NCBI RefSeq assembly: GCF_901709675.1 | Contig: NC_051099.1 | Location: forward strand, 5,582,001 to 5,646,000 | DNA length: 64,000 nucleotides | Origin: Syngnathus acus | Taxonomy: Eukaryota; Chordata; Actinopteri; Syngnathiformes; Syngnathidae | Direction of reading: 5' to 3' | Part shown: piece after piece, positions 11,401 to 23,860 of the stretch | How the letters are laid out: each line of letters opens with the position of its first letter | Position numbering within the stretch: position 1 is the first letter of the stretch | Program-made: the position numbers and the translations under genes | The notes under the pieces: generated by a model | What the model was told of the DNA's origin: nothing | The model's database searches: none | Seen by the model: the letters and a program-made list of their open reading frames with translations, nothing else

Positions 11401-12672
11401 GAAAATATATTAGGTCATTTGGATCGATACGCCTCGTTTTTGTCCAGGGCTCGCATCAAACTTGTATCCTCCTCCAGCGTAGCTTCAGTCGGCGAGCGTT
11501 TGCTCGGGTCTAGGCCGAGAGGAACCTAAGTGGCTGCAATCAATTGTGATTAGTGGCTGCCACTACTTTTTGAGAGGAGCGCATCAGAGTTTTATTATGA
11601 GCTGTCAAGAGAGGGTCAGCGAGGGCGGGCGGGGCGGGTCTAATTACCTTCTTACTTCAACTTCTCTCGCCAAAATGCTGTTTCGCCGATTTGTAGAGCA
11701 TATCTACGTACAAATGGAGTTGAAGCCATATTTGAAAAGCTAGCTAGTATGTCTATGAATCACTTTATCCTCATCACACCGCGACACTAAATGCACAGTG
11801 AAAAAGAAAAAAAAAAGATGAATCAATTAAAGCAAAGCAAAGGCTAGCAAGCCCTGCGTGTCGAGCCCATCAGCGCTAATAAGAGCGGTGACACCATAAT
11901 TGGGCGGGATAAGAATAAACAGAACAGGTCGTTAAATGTTTAGGGATATGAGCCGCCCCTATTACGACTGACACGGCCGCCCGCCCGCTGGAGAAAAACT
12001 TGTTTGGTGGATTGCATTAACCTCATTCCACCCGTTAATCCCGCTGCAGACATGTGGGTCAAACTTAATGCAGCTCCGTGGAAGTGAAAGTAACATGAGA
12101 GCATATTAATTAACGTCACGGCTGCCTCCGCAGCGCTTCGGGCTCACTTTCCGCATTTGTGTTCATTTTTCGGCCTTTTTCTTCACCCCAGTCTATTTTT
12201 AATTCGACGGTTTTCAAAACAACTCAGTACTCGGTAAATACGGTAGACATTGCGGGAGGAGTTCGGGCCTTGTATTGTGTTCTAGGAACATTTCAAAATC
12301 ACTAGAAAGACTTCCCTGAAGAGCGGATGGTGATTAACGTTCCTTCCGGTCGGTGTAATGGCCGCATGTCCTAATCTTTTTCTGTCCATATCGTTTATGA
12401 GAGCAAACAAGTGACTCGTAATCTGAATACCTAATGCGGAAGGAAGCAAACACAACAAGGGTCTAATCAGATGCCTGAAGTTTGTTTTGTTTCACGCTGA
12501 ACTCAGCAAATTGTGTTTTTGCGGTGTAATTAAAAATCCAAATTGGCCACTGCGTTGACAGCTTTCGATGAGAAAGGTTCAGAAGCGTTTGTCAGCGGTC
12601 CGCCTGCCAACAAAGTCACCCAAAAAATATATATATATACACTGGAGATGATGAAAGTAAAGTTTCACTTAC
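8444..12672 (-). other. cadm1: cadm1 intron splitting Ig domain 1
   Basis: A 4.2-kb intron. It carries a CATC-rich degenerate satellite at 10811-11050. The stretch around 12000-12180 is balanced in composition with TAATTAA and looks like conserved non-coding sequence. No other gene or transposon was recognised. Confidence 0.7.
10811..11050. repeat. degenerate CCAT/CCGT tetranucleotide satellite
   Basis: Units of ccat and ccgt begin as an uninterrupted run at about 10831-10848 and persist in broken form (catccatc, accatccatt, ccatccgtcc) to about 11050. A similar ATGG unit ends the SINE family seen at 60370-60740, so it may be an expanded SINE tail. Confidence 0.65.
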
Positions 12673-12819
12673 GCCTCATGTCTCGGAAGTAAATGGTCTG
12701 TCTGTTGGGGTTGAGTAGCTGGATGACCGAGTCGTCGTTATCCTTCACCCGACAACTGATGATGGCCATCTCGCCCTCTACCACCGACACGTTGTCCGTC
12801 ACCAGGTTCTGACTCACCA
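12673..12819 (-). CDS. cadm1: cadm1 exon, first half of Ig domain 1
   Basis: This 147-nt internal exon encodes the start of the membrane-distal V-type Ig domain of a CADM/nectin-like adhesion protein. Read on the minus strand it begins with [16 protein letters not shown], contains the first Ig cysteine in IISCRV, and continues through [16 protein letters not shown]. The last stretch is the CADM1 signature; CADM2 and CADM3 have LQWSNPAQQTLYF there. An N-V-S glycosylation sequon lies near the start. The acceptor is gtccag at 12825-12820 and the donor is gtaagt at 12672-12667. The exon opens with two bases of a split codon and closes with one, so it is phase 1 on both sides and could be skipped in frame. 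CADM1 is a single-pass type I protein that mediates calcium-independent adhesion between cells, including synaptic partners; Ig1 is the trans-binding domain. Assignment to CADM1 is firm; which teleost paralogue (a or b) is not decided. Confidence 0.95.
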
Positions 12820-15800
12820 CTGGACAGGAGATAAGGCGGAACATAAGTGTGGGGTGATCAAAAAAAATTAAATAATTGCCACCATGAAAGTGCTACGAAT
12901 TGTGATTGCGTCACGGCCCAGGTCGAAAATGCCAAACCGGGACTTCCTGTGCACAATATTTTTATGATCTAAGCCCAATCCGGAAATTTCCTGCAAGACT
13001 CTTTTGTCTCATCCATAATGAGTGTCGTACACTCAGTCTATCCGGGTCATTAAGAAGGACGCTTATGCGGCGTGAATTACCGACATTGTGCAAGAATGGC
13101 TGAACACAATTTGCGCAGTTCAATTTCAGGCATCAAAGGCCCAAAAGAAAATAGATTCATGAAGTGGGTATTCATTTTTTTGCAGAGTCATTTGAGTCTT
13201 CAAACAGTGAGGCCAATTGTTTTATTTTTGCTGCGGACTCGAAACATTTGGGTTTGACATCAAAAGATGAAGATGAGACTTTTTTTGTTTCCAACCGGGT
13301 ATTCAAATAAATAACTTGCTCATGCAAATTTAAGTGCTGCCTGGCACCTTTTGCTGCCCAGGTTGGTCCTGAATGTTTTTGATCTCTTTCAGAATTGGCT
13401 CGTGAAGACTACGTTCAGACCAGTTGGACTTCTATGCATTTTACCTGCTCCTAATTAACAACTGGACATGCTCTTCAAAGGCTCATTTACTTACCATTTT
13501 TTCTGAGCTTCCACGCATACGTCAACTCAAACTATTTACACCGACACAATGGTGTTACTGAAAGCACCGGCGGAGCTTGTTTGCAAATAGTTCGGACAAG
13601 TACGAGCTTACAAACAGCTGGTCAGGGGAAATGCAAAACAAACAAAAAGCCCTGAATGGAAAGTAGACGTCCGCTGATTGATGCCTTATGAAAAATGAAT
13701 GAACGGCCAAGGTTGTACGAGCGTTATCGTAAACAATGCGGCGCGGCTGCGTTAAAAAATCTCCCTCATTCCACATTAGGCTGCCATGTTGTTATTCAGT
13801 ATTGTTTGGTCGACGCTCATTAGGCGCTGCGGTGACATAAAGACCTTCTGTGCATCGTGTTATTGCATAATTTGTCCGTTGCACAAGTGCAGGCGCAGCG
13901 TTTGTCTCGGAGAATTAGATCAAAAACATGTGTAATTTATAGCTTATGCCTGCCTCGCTCGCACAAACTAAATCAATGCCAGAACGCAATCAGACCGAGA
14001 CTTCGAATGACACTTTTTCGCGTCTAAATGTATCATGGTTAGTTTTTCCAACAGTTCAAAACTTGTTTCCTGTGATGTCCGACAACTAAATTCCCCAACT
14101 GCGTAGTTGAGCATCCCGTTAGTATACATTGCGAATACAATTTGAATGAAATGGGGCCCGCTCTCATGTTGTGATCAAGCCACAAGAACGCTGTTGGGAG
14201 CGAGCTCTTGAAGGCCCGTGCGGTGTTGTGTTGCGGCTTTTATCTCGCAGCCAAAAAAAAGTGCTTGCGGAATTAAGCCACGAGAGAAACGGGACCCGGG
14301 GTTGGGGAATAAAAATGTCTCATCTCAGAATGCGAGCGGTGGCAAACCGTTCTGATTTGTAGCATTTTTTTTTTTTGAATCCACGAAGTGAGGAATTTGT
14401 TTTTTGATTGTGTGACAAAGACCCTCTGATTGGTTGGTATTAACCCCGCCTCCTTTGCCGTGGAAACCAGAATTTTTTGTAACCATGACAGTCGAGCGAG
14501 GAACCTTTTAAAAGAATAATGCTGTGTTTTTTAATTTTTTATCTCAAGAGCGCTTTTTATTCCTTTACTTTCGCATTTGAGTAGGAGTAACAAATTTCAG
14601 GTGTGTATCGATGAAGGTGTCCAATTAGGATCGAAGAACCATGGAGAAGCTCAACTTTTGTTTTGCAAAGAGAGAATTTTTGAAAGACGTCTCATTAGCG
14701 TTCGACCGGCCGGGTGAGGCGTAATTGGCCGGGCTAACGGATGGGATGGATGAACATGGGAATCCAGTGTGAAATATAAATGTGAAATACACGGGAAGCC
14801 AGAAAGATCTGCAGTGTTGGGCTGTCGTTCCCACATCAAAAAAGGAAAAAAAAGCCAGCGGAGTGGCCGGCCGCGCTGACTGACAGCTTCAGGCAGCTGA
14901 GGAAAAGGTCAAGATCCTCGTATGTGCCGAGCTCTTCAAAAGGGCCTCTCGCTGAGGAGCGACGGGCAGAGGTCTGCTTGGGTTTATCTGGATGTAACCC
15001 ACCACCGTCGCCAAACAAAGAGAAATACTCATCGCTGGGGACTGACAACTTTTGGCCACTTCTTTTGTTTGAATGGAGAGGCGACTCGAGAGCGAGAGGC
15101 GGCTCGACGGTCAGGACAATACAAATAAATGGCAGACTATTATTCCGTGTGTTTCCTTTAGACTGTCATGCGGGATTTAATTGCTCGTAAACAAAAAACA
15201 CGGACAACGTGAACGCATCTAACAATACCTCCAATTAGGACGAGGTGTGAACGGATGCTTGACGGTAGAATAAATACAAATGTAAAGTGGGAAAAAAAAA
15301 AGAAAATGACAGACTGACACAAGGATGAGCGTGTTTTTTTTTTTCCTGCTATTTTTGGCGGGCCTTTCGTACTTCAATTGTTCACAGGCGCCATTAATGT
15401 ACAAAGCAAACGCGCTGCCCCCTTGTCAAAAAAGCAAGCAGCCAAGACGATGACGTGCCAAAAACTGTTTGAGGCCACTAATACAACGGCGTTAATTTCC
15501 TAACGAGTATCTTCCTTGCTGTCATGGCGACCATCTGCGTGGCCTAATTGAATATGCACGTGAGAGACGCCCGGCGTACAGCTGTTATGGAACACGGCGA
15601 GGCAAAATCTTATTAAGTCGGAGCCGCGGGCGAGCCCACGCCGCCGTCGCCTCGCCTGACAACTTTCATTTTGTTTTGGCACGCTGTGACTCTTTGACAC
15701 GGGCGGCTAGCGGCTGACGTCTTTGACCCTTTTGGGCGTCACGGGTCAAATATTCACTGGCCTTTTTTCCGGAAAAACACTCAAATGTCAGTGGAGAAGC

Positions 15801-17634
15801 AACATGCAATGAAGTCTCAAAAGGGCACGCCGTTTGAACCGTAGCTTTTGGGATAAGTCAAGGGGTCAGAGTTGAAAAAGAACGCTGTAATGGAACACTG
15901 TGTAGAAAATATGAACAATTATAAAGCCTCTAATAAATGTACGACACACGATTAAATGGCTGACATTAATGCAACAAGAAACAGCCATTGTACAATTTGC
16001 AGATTTATTATTTTAAACATTGACACATAAAACAAAGATTATGACAAACACCACTCCCACAAAAATAATCTGGGGAAAAAACAAACAAACCCTGACCGAT
16101 TAAATTCTAACGTGACGATTCCAATCCAACTCTTTGTCATTTGCGTCAAATGAAGGAGGGCGGTGATTAATTCCGCTCAGATGAAACAAGGTTACGCAGG
16201 TATGTAATCGCATCATGCGGACGAATCAACCTCTGGCGCTTATTTACAGTACGGTGCGCCATTAAATATTCCGTCTCTGGTAATATTATTTAAAAATATG
16301 CAATTCCTCAACGGAGGCCGGTGTTCCGTCATTCGACAATAATTTGATCATTTGCTGTTTTAATTGAATTAGCAGGATGTGATAAATGGCGGCGGGTGAG
16401 CTCATGCAGGTGAGCACGGTCGGAGAAAAGTAGCTGGTATATTTTATCTCTGTACATATATCTTCTTTTTCTTCATAAGTTTCTACCATAAATAAATAAA
16501 TAAATATTATACAAATATAAAAATAAACAAATAAATAATACAACGGTAAGAAGGTAAGTTTGGACCCGTTCTGGCTTACTAAGTGGACTCCACCTCGACG
16601 AGGAAGCTTTTCCTCCGATGTTGTAATCCCATAATACCCAGAGAGATGACAGAATCCACCTCAGCCTTCTTCTATGTCACCATGTTAAATTATGAGAAGA
16701 AGTCAGACAGGAATCAATAAAGAAGGATTTGCCGAGGGTTACTATTGTACGCTAGCATAATGGGCAATGTCGAAGGAGCTTCCTGGCAATAGAATACTTT
16801 GCATTACTCCACTCTCCATAGCGCAGAGAAGGAAGGGGCGGGCGGGCCTTTATTTGAGGAAATTCACTATCCAGCTGGATTTTTCTGCATGGTTAACAAT
16901 GTCTCGCCACTAATTAGAGCCGCAAGTGCCTCCAATCGGCTGCCGATACCAGACTCCTTGACAAAGTCCATGTAAGCGTGTCGTTTTTCTTTTGTTTAGT
17001 GATTGCGTGCGTGTGTAGAACGGCCACTGTAGCGTGAATGAAAGTTTGATGTTAAGCCCTAATTCTGTGTTAATATTGACAAGACGCCGGGTGAGAACAA
17101 AATGCTTTGTGCTGAGACTGGTAAAAACTAAGTTCCATTCTCCATGAATGAATTCCTAACAATCAATCATGGCTCTTGCCTCATTTCAAATTTCCAATCT
17201 CTATGCTATTCCTGCACGGGTGAAGGAAACAGTGGCTCACGCTGCAAACTCTTCATATTCATCTCCAACCCAAAGGCATCTTGCTTTATTCATCAGCCAC
17301 GTGTCCCGCAAAGTGAAGACGCGCTTGAAGGGGAGACGCCCCGTGGTGCGAGGGATGAGGCCCAGATGCTGCAGTGTCCTCCAGTTGCCTCCCTCACTTT
17401 CTTCCTCCGCCACTGTACTTTTGTTTATTCTGACTCCGCCCCATTAGGAATATGATAAAACGCAATCTGTTCATTGTTAGTTGGCATCACTTCTGGTTTG
17501 TCTCACGAGACCTTGAGGCCAATATCGAACTAGGCCGATTATCGGTTTGATGGTTTACCGTGATTTTATAAAGTGGAGTTCCAATGATCGCTAATACCGT
17601 TTGTCGCTACTAACGAATCAAGTTGACTTCTAAG
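12820..17634 (-). other. cadm1: first-intron sequence, right of the Ig1 exon
   Basis: Non-coding on both strands as far as I can read. It includes an AATA microsatellite at 16489-16540. The segment around 16340-16420 (ttttaattgaattagcagg and flanks) has the look of conserved regulatory DNA but this is only an impression. No exon with a signal peptide was found. Confidence 0.6.
16489..16540. repeat. AATA-type microsatellite
   Basis: Repeated aaat units, four uninterrupted and then broken by tat and cа-type changes. A comparable tract is at 37641-37677. Confidence 0.7.
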
Positions 17635-18020
17635 TACCGTATTTTCCGGACTATAAGGCGCACCTACAAACCTAAAATTTTCTCAAAAGCTGACAGTCTG
17701 GTGTGCCTTATATATGTACCAAATTCCTAAATTTAAACTGGCCCGAAGCATTGTGTCATGAAATCAATCATAAGTGGCCCGCTGAAGACTATGAATCATG
17801 AATCAAAAAGACTATGGATCATTATTTTGTGATTATAAAGTAATTTGTTGCGTCTGAAGTTGAAATAAAAAAGATAAAATGGAGAATGATTTGATTTGGA
17901 TTAAAAATCTGACATGATGCATTAATGGTGCGCCTTATAGTCCGGTGCGCCTTATATAAGACAAAGTTTTAAAATGGGCCGTTCATTGAAGGTGCGCCTT
18001 ATAGTCCGGAAAATACAGTA
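17635..18020 (+). mobile_element. TA-flanked MITE, family B copy 1
   Basis: The left end taccgtattttccggacta and right end tccggaaaatacagta are inverse complements and the element is bounded by TA, as in Tc1/mariner-type insertions. Just inside are repeated ctataaggcgcacc units in both orientations. There is no transposase. The second copy, at 33563-33970, is in the opposite orientation. The superfamily is inferred from the TA boundary only. Confidence 0.75.
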
Positions 18021-20296
18021 GATGGGCCGCTCGCAGAGTTGTCGCTCATCAAAACACCGGCCGCTAATTCGCTCGCGCCCGTTGTCAAGCACCTCTAAAT
18101 CTCTTCTCTATTTCAGAGACGAAGGAAAGGCTGAAATTGCATCCTGTGATGCTGACAGATAAGGATGGACGGCTTAACAAAAAAACTGATTCCAATCAGC
18201 GTCCTCGTCGGCTCGGGGCCCGTCTTTAATAATGCTGGCTGGATGTCGCTTTTCATGGGAGGCGGAGGCGGGCATCTGCTTATGATAATACGCTAATCAA
18301 CTACAAAATGCGTCCAACTGAAGGTTACAGGTGGAGGTGGAGTGCTGCGGTGCTGCGGGGTTTCCGCTACCTTGTGTTTTTAAACACATCCAGACGGTCG
18401 CAATGGGCCAAATAAACAACGGTGACAGGACGGAGGTGCTATGTGAACAGCGGGGCTTCGCGCTAATTAACGCTCAACGACAATGTGCCGCTGGACACTG
18501 TCAGTGGTCCTGCGAGAGATGACACCTGGGGAAAATGCAGCAAGTGTATTTTCAGCAAATTGGGAGGAGTGTCAGAGGCCTGCTGGGAGATAAGGCACAA
18601 AAAAAATAGCTTTTGCTGCTAGTGCAACCGTATTGGACAAGCTGTCAATGTGAGCTAAAGTGATTTCGCAGAGCCGCGGCTTTCCTGTTTTTTTTTTTTG
18701 GGAGGGGGGCATCACTCGAGCTTTGGGAAGTCGCTTTAGTCATAGCGTGTTAGATCGACTGCCATTTGACTTCCTCCTTCACACACACCTCCATCGATTA
18801 GCGCTGAAGAATCCTTCCACACTCACGCACAGTGGGAAAATATAACACTGGAAAACCGCTTGAGTGCTTTTTATTTCTCTCTCTCTCCAGAAAATGCTCT
18901 TCTGGCTTACTTGGGGCAATCTTGTAATGCTTTGTAATCGGGTGGGAAGGGACAAAGAGCTGTGCATCAACCATGGGATAAAAAAAAAAAAATATATATA
19001 TACAGATATATTTGCACTGTTGCATGTGATTGATTTAGCCGTGAATGTGTCTGAGCGTGCATGTGTTTGTGTGTTTAGAGCGGTGCTCTGTGCACACATG
19101 GATAAGGCGCCATGCCCCCCCTCTCTCTCCTCCATCCTCCAGTGTTCTGACTTCTATTGATCAGCATACACAGCAAACATGGCTGCAGTTGTCTGTAGTG
19201 ACAGGTAAACGCAGGCAGCGCTAAGTAAATGTCTAGCTACATTGTTTTGACAAAAATAACCGCATCAAATCCATTTAAAGGAGCAAGAGCGCTTCACCTG
19301 GAAGCCTTGGCTTTTCATTTGTATGCCACACAGCTGCATGAAATTCACGAAAAATCATTTTATTATGCAGGTTTTCTTTTTCTTTTGTTGTCACATTCCT
19401 CCCAAAGTACCAGTGAGAAGAGCTCGATGCAATAAAAAGAAAAAAAATATCTCAAAAGAAAAGACGACCCTGAACAAATTAAGTTTAATGCACGACGGGC
19501 ATCGGGTAGCTCCTGACGAGTAATCTGCGGGCCAGTGATTTTCTATGAATGCATTTTATGGTCATGTAAATACTTCCAGGAATATATAGGGTTGAATAAA
19601 TATTTCATTATTTTATAACACAAGATTATTTAATGTAACATGAGAAAATGTGTCATTGTGTGTATCAACTCAAGTAGTAGCTCTCAGCTTGACAAAAAGT
19701 TGCTGACCCCAGAGTTACCATGCAGGCTAAAGTTGAATTAGTTCTGAATGGCTGACTACATGAAGTGTGAATACGCAGAGAATTACTGCTCCAATGTTGT
19801 TGACACGCACGTTAATTGTTTCACTTGTCCGCTAAATGTCAACACGGAATACCGGATAGGACTCGCATGGTACGCAAATAAATAGCAGCTGGAATTCAGC
19901 CTTAGTTGACGTTTTCGCGGCCGACCACCCGCCATTCGGATGACCGAGGGCAGGTCCGTGAAGGACTGGTTTTGGTCCAATCAACCCAAGGGGTGCTGGT
20001 TCGTGTGTGTAGGGTTAATTCATGCACATATAAATAACTGTCACCGGCGCCGCTAATTAGATTAAAAAGCTCAGCGGCGAGAGGGAGCCGAGCCAGTGGG
20101 GCCACATGACTTGATTTGCTGCTTGAGGAAATCCACATTTGGATTTCTTCTCATCAGTCATTTGACGTAGAATGCATACGTGGAGCTGGTGTGAGTCACA
20201 ACCTACCTGTTAACCTTTTACACAATGTGTGAAAAAGAAACATAAGAAGCAAATTCAAATGAGAGAATAGAAAGAAAAGTATTTGAATGGACCTAC
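18021..20296 (-). other. cadm1: first-intron sequence left of the microexon candidate
   Basis: Mostly featureless. A fragment of a hAT-like family end lies at 19661-19712. A short TA run is present near 18990-19005. Confidence 0.6.
19661..19712 (-). mobile_element. hAT-like fragment, family C
   Basis: The sequence gtagctctcagcttgacaaa...gttgctgacccc resembles the reverse complement of the end seen at 45057 (caggggtcagcgacctttt...gagctact). Only one end is recognisable, so this is a decayed remnant. Confidence 0.45.
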
Positions 20297-20314
20297 CTGG
20301 AATCTGTGCGGCTC
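20297..20314 (-). CDS. candidate 18-nt microexon of cadm1 between signal peptide and Ig1
   Basis: On the minus strand the sequence GAGCCGCACAGATTCCAG is preceded by a long pyrimidine tract (about 20360-20318) ending in tttcag and followed directly by the near-consensus donor gtaggt. A branch-point-like ctaac lies about 50 nt upstream of the acceptor (20368-20364). The length is six codons. If it enters in phase 1, as the Ig1 exon requires, it reads xGA-A-A-Q-I-P and its final G completes a valine with the TG that opens the Ig1 exon, giving AAQIPV-VSQNL. Mammalian CADM1 has AALIPTGDGQNL around the signal-peptide boundary, a suggestive resemblance. I infer a symmetric microexon, constitutive or alternative; no transcript evidence is available here. 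A chance decoy remains possible. Confidence 0.6.
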
Positions 20315-23300
20315 CTGAAACGGGAGGGGGACAGAGAAGGGAGGGGGCAGACAAAAACACAAAGTTAGCATTCAGAGTTTCATCTTGCATGCTGCTGATA
20401 TAGACATAAATAAACGGAAATGCAGGAGGTCATGGAGGAGAGGCAGCCAATAAAAAAAACTCCAAAGTCAATATTCACATAACTGCAGCATTTTTGGACT
20501 AACGGCACGAATCAAGGCAGTGAATGGGGAAAAAAAAATGGCGTCCACATCCAATGTAGCTTGGGTACCGCACAGGGAAGCCGCACTTAGAAGACTCCAC
20601 ACTCCAAATCACCTGAGATTTTTGGCGCAATGGTAGAACTCCACTTTGAAAATATTTGGCAGCGAATGAGTCCATTAGAAGTAAAGATAAAAAAAATTGA
20701 GAGAGAAAACTACAAGTACCAATTGAAGTTCAAAATTCTCAGATGAATACGCACTCGACTAAATGACATATACCTGAAAAAACACTTAAGTAGGCTAAGA
20801 AATAATTTCTTCCTCTCGCACCAGTTGAGGTTATCACCACCACCAAAGCGACAGCGTTGGCTCGTCTCGCTGCCAAGCGAGCATCAGACCACCAACTAGG
20901 CGGCGCCACTTGATTAAGAGGACCTATTTCCTCTTCAACTTCAGCCAATGTTCAATCATGATGATATTGTAATTAGCAGAGCGGGAGACTGGAAGGAAAT
21001 ACGTTTTAATAGGGACACGTCTATCTTTGTCTTTCTGCATCCGGTGAGAAGTTTCACTTTTTGCAGAGGATAAAGAATAGATGACTTTGGTAACTCCAAG
21101 GTGGTTTGGGTCTTTTAGCTGCCTACTAATTGACATCAAGCACGGCTGCACAAAGTCACAAATTCCAACAACCTCAACGGGTAAGTGACAAAAAAAAAAA
21201 AACTTCCAAGCAGCCTCTCCCCAACTTTAAGTATAGCAAGCAATAATGTGTCGATTAAATCTGTGATCAAGTCGCCTAAGGGGCATGAAATTGGACATGA
21301 TGAGTGCGGCACATTAAAAAGTAATTATCAATAGCACCCGATCCAATTGTCTTTCCCTTAAACTAGTCACGACGCTAAATCAAGTGTGAAGAATGGAACA
21401 CAGCGTATTACAATCATCTCCGGGTTAACAACCCTACCTGTATTCCGCTGCCTTCTACACGTCATTATCATAATGTCGTCTTTTCATGACTCGACGGCAG
21501 GGTCACATTTCCTGCTCCAAACAAAACAAGCATGTTTTTCCCCTTACTGTATAAATTGAGCCGCAGCGTCCGTTTTGATAATTTTAGTGCAAAATAGAAC
21601 AGTTTGGCCTTGGCGGGAACCCGGAATCTATTCACTTCTCTTATGGAGTGTCTAACAAAGACTAACTTTCCACCAGGGTGAAGCAAAAGGTCAGCGATAG
21701 CGTGATTAGTTTGCGCGTTAATGAAGTGACCTGAAATGAGAGCGGGGCAACGTTTTGACGAGCTGCTCCATCCGCTTCCGAAGGACGTTTCCAAACGTGC
21801 CTTTGCCAAGAGACTTGCTCGCCGAGCTGTTTATAAAGCGGCCTCGCTCAACAACAAGGATTTTCGCTCTCTCATGCACTGAGCTGTAATGCGGCTGTCA
21901 CTTGATGTAACCTAAGAAGTCTAAACATTTCCAATCCCCCCCCATCTTGCTCCCCATTCCCATTGCAGCCCATCCCTTTTTTCTAATGTGCCTCTCGTTT
22001 TTTTTTTCTTTCCCGCCTCTCTTCCTGGATGCTGCTCACCCATCCGTTTTACCTCTGGCTGTCTCTGGGACACAGCGATTAGCACGCCGGGGTCTGTCCT
22101 GCCGATAAGGCCGAGAAACCGGCTTTGTAGGCTCCCTCGACCAACAGCCACTTCAAACAAGCGCGCTTGCCTTGACCGCGACGGGGAAAAAAAAACAAGT
22201 CAACAAAATAAAGCCTCACTCGTGACAGTTAAACTTTATGCGTCAAGCTGCTTCTTAGCGGGTTTTTTTTGGCCTGTTTACAATCCCATCTGCTGGATTG
22301 TGTACACAAAATGTTCCACAAATAAGCCGCAGTTCATTAAAAGCCATTAGTTGAAATGTCCCGAAATATTCTTCACAAAGAGATTAAAACTGAAGCAGCA
22401 AAATAATCGTTTCTCATCGTTTGCTTCGGTTACACTTGACTCACTGAGAATTTGAATATTAGGAATTGAACGGCATTTATGAGAAATTGACCCAAATGTT
22501 TTTGCGCTATTTTCTACTTCTTTAAAAACTCAAAAAGAGCAGAAAGCTGTGACCAGGCTGCAAGAGCATAAATTTTAATAAGGATGGACTGTACTGTAAT
22601 GTACTGTGGATTCATTGATCATTAAGAATTAATAAGATGGGTGGAATTGATTGAAAGGGAGCACAACAGAGTGCACCTTCGTCGATTCTAATTGCCTCGT
22701 TGTCTTTAAAAGTGCATTTATTTATTTATTTTTTATAGTCGCCATGGTTGTTACCTCCGTAGCTTAACTTTCCATTGTTATTGTCATATTTTCTGAAATT
22801 GTGACATTGTTACTGCGACACTCTGACAGCTTCTGACTTGCGTACAAGTAGCAGCCGTTGGCGTAAACTGATGACCCCCCCCCCCTTGCGTAATACCGTA
22901 CAATGTCACCGGCCAACTCACCGAAAGTACTCATCTCATCAGAAAATCAAATCTGGAGAGTGCATTTTCCATCTCCTCCAATATTACCACACAAAGACAG
23001 ATAAGCACGGCGGGGGTCTCCGAGTCTAATCCTTGACGTGTTTTAAAAGGGAAAGGACTCGGGGCCCGCTTATCTCAGGAGGTCAAGCGAAGGTCCACAA
23101 GCATCAATTTTAAATGAGTAGAATGGATTTGTGGTAATGGAAACCCAATGGCTCCAGACAGCGTTGGGACCTGCTGGTGCGAGGAGACACCAAAGAGCGC
23201 GATAGGCGGCCCACTCGACTGTGCCGGCCGGCCCGAGTGGAGAGGAAGTAGAGAAACTGATTTGGGGTTCACACTATGAAAGTCCTAATGCATAAGAAAT

Positions 23301-23728
23301 CTAGCCGAGGGGCATTGGAGTGAAGCCGTCTCTCTTTAGGCTTGGAATACTTTGAATTGCCTCCAATTTAAGATGCAGCCATCAACACGGGCGGCGGGCG
23401 GGTGGGCGCCCTGTAAAACAAGTGACCTTGGAGCACGGAGAAGAGATACTTTAGTTGGGAAGGTAATAAGGGCCGACCATAAAGATATCAGATTGTCTGT
23501 AGGGTGCCCGAGCCTATTGGAGGTGACAAAGGCACATCCAAACATAGATCGGCTCGAGATATTACAATTGCGCTGCAGCGGACTAAGTCAGTGGTAAAAC
23601 TGTCAGAGAAAAACAAACATTGCAGTGAGAGTTCATCTATTGCTTGTGTGACATCACTCAAAAATGTTTGATGTTGTCCTAAGGCCCAAACTAGGAGAGG
23701 TAAACCATCAAAATTACGGGAACGGGTA
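20315..23728 (-). other. cadm1: first-intron sequence right of the microexon candidate
   Basis: The first 50 bases are the pyrimidine-rich (on minus) acceptor region of the candidate microexon. The rest is intron without recognisable genes; a run of 11 C lies at 22875-22885. Confidence 0.6.
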
Positions 23729-23860
23729 AATAATAATAATAATAAATTTTATTTGTAAAGCGCTTTTCATAAAAGAATCTCAAAGTGCTACAGAAATAAG
23801 AAAAACACAATAAACCAGAATAAAGGCATAAAAGCATAAATTCATAAAAATCATTTATAA
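23729..23860 (-). mobile_element. LINE 3' end fragment
   Basis: On the minus strand this reads ctttgagattcttttatgaa, then agcgctttacaaataaaatt and a run of att units. This is the usual 3' tail form of fish non-LTR retrotransposons, ending in a short repeat. No coding part is left. Confidence 0.6.
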
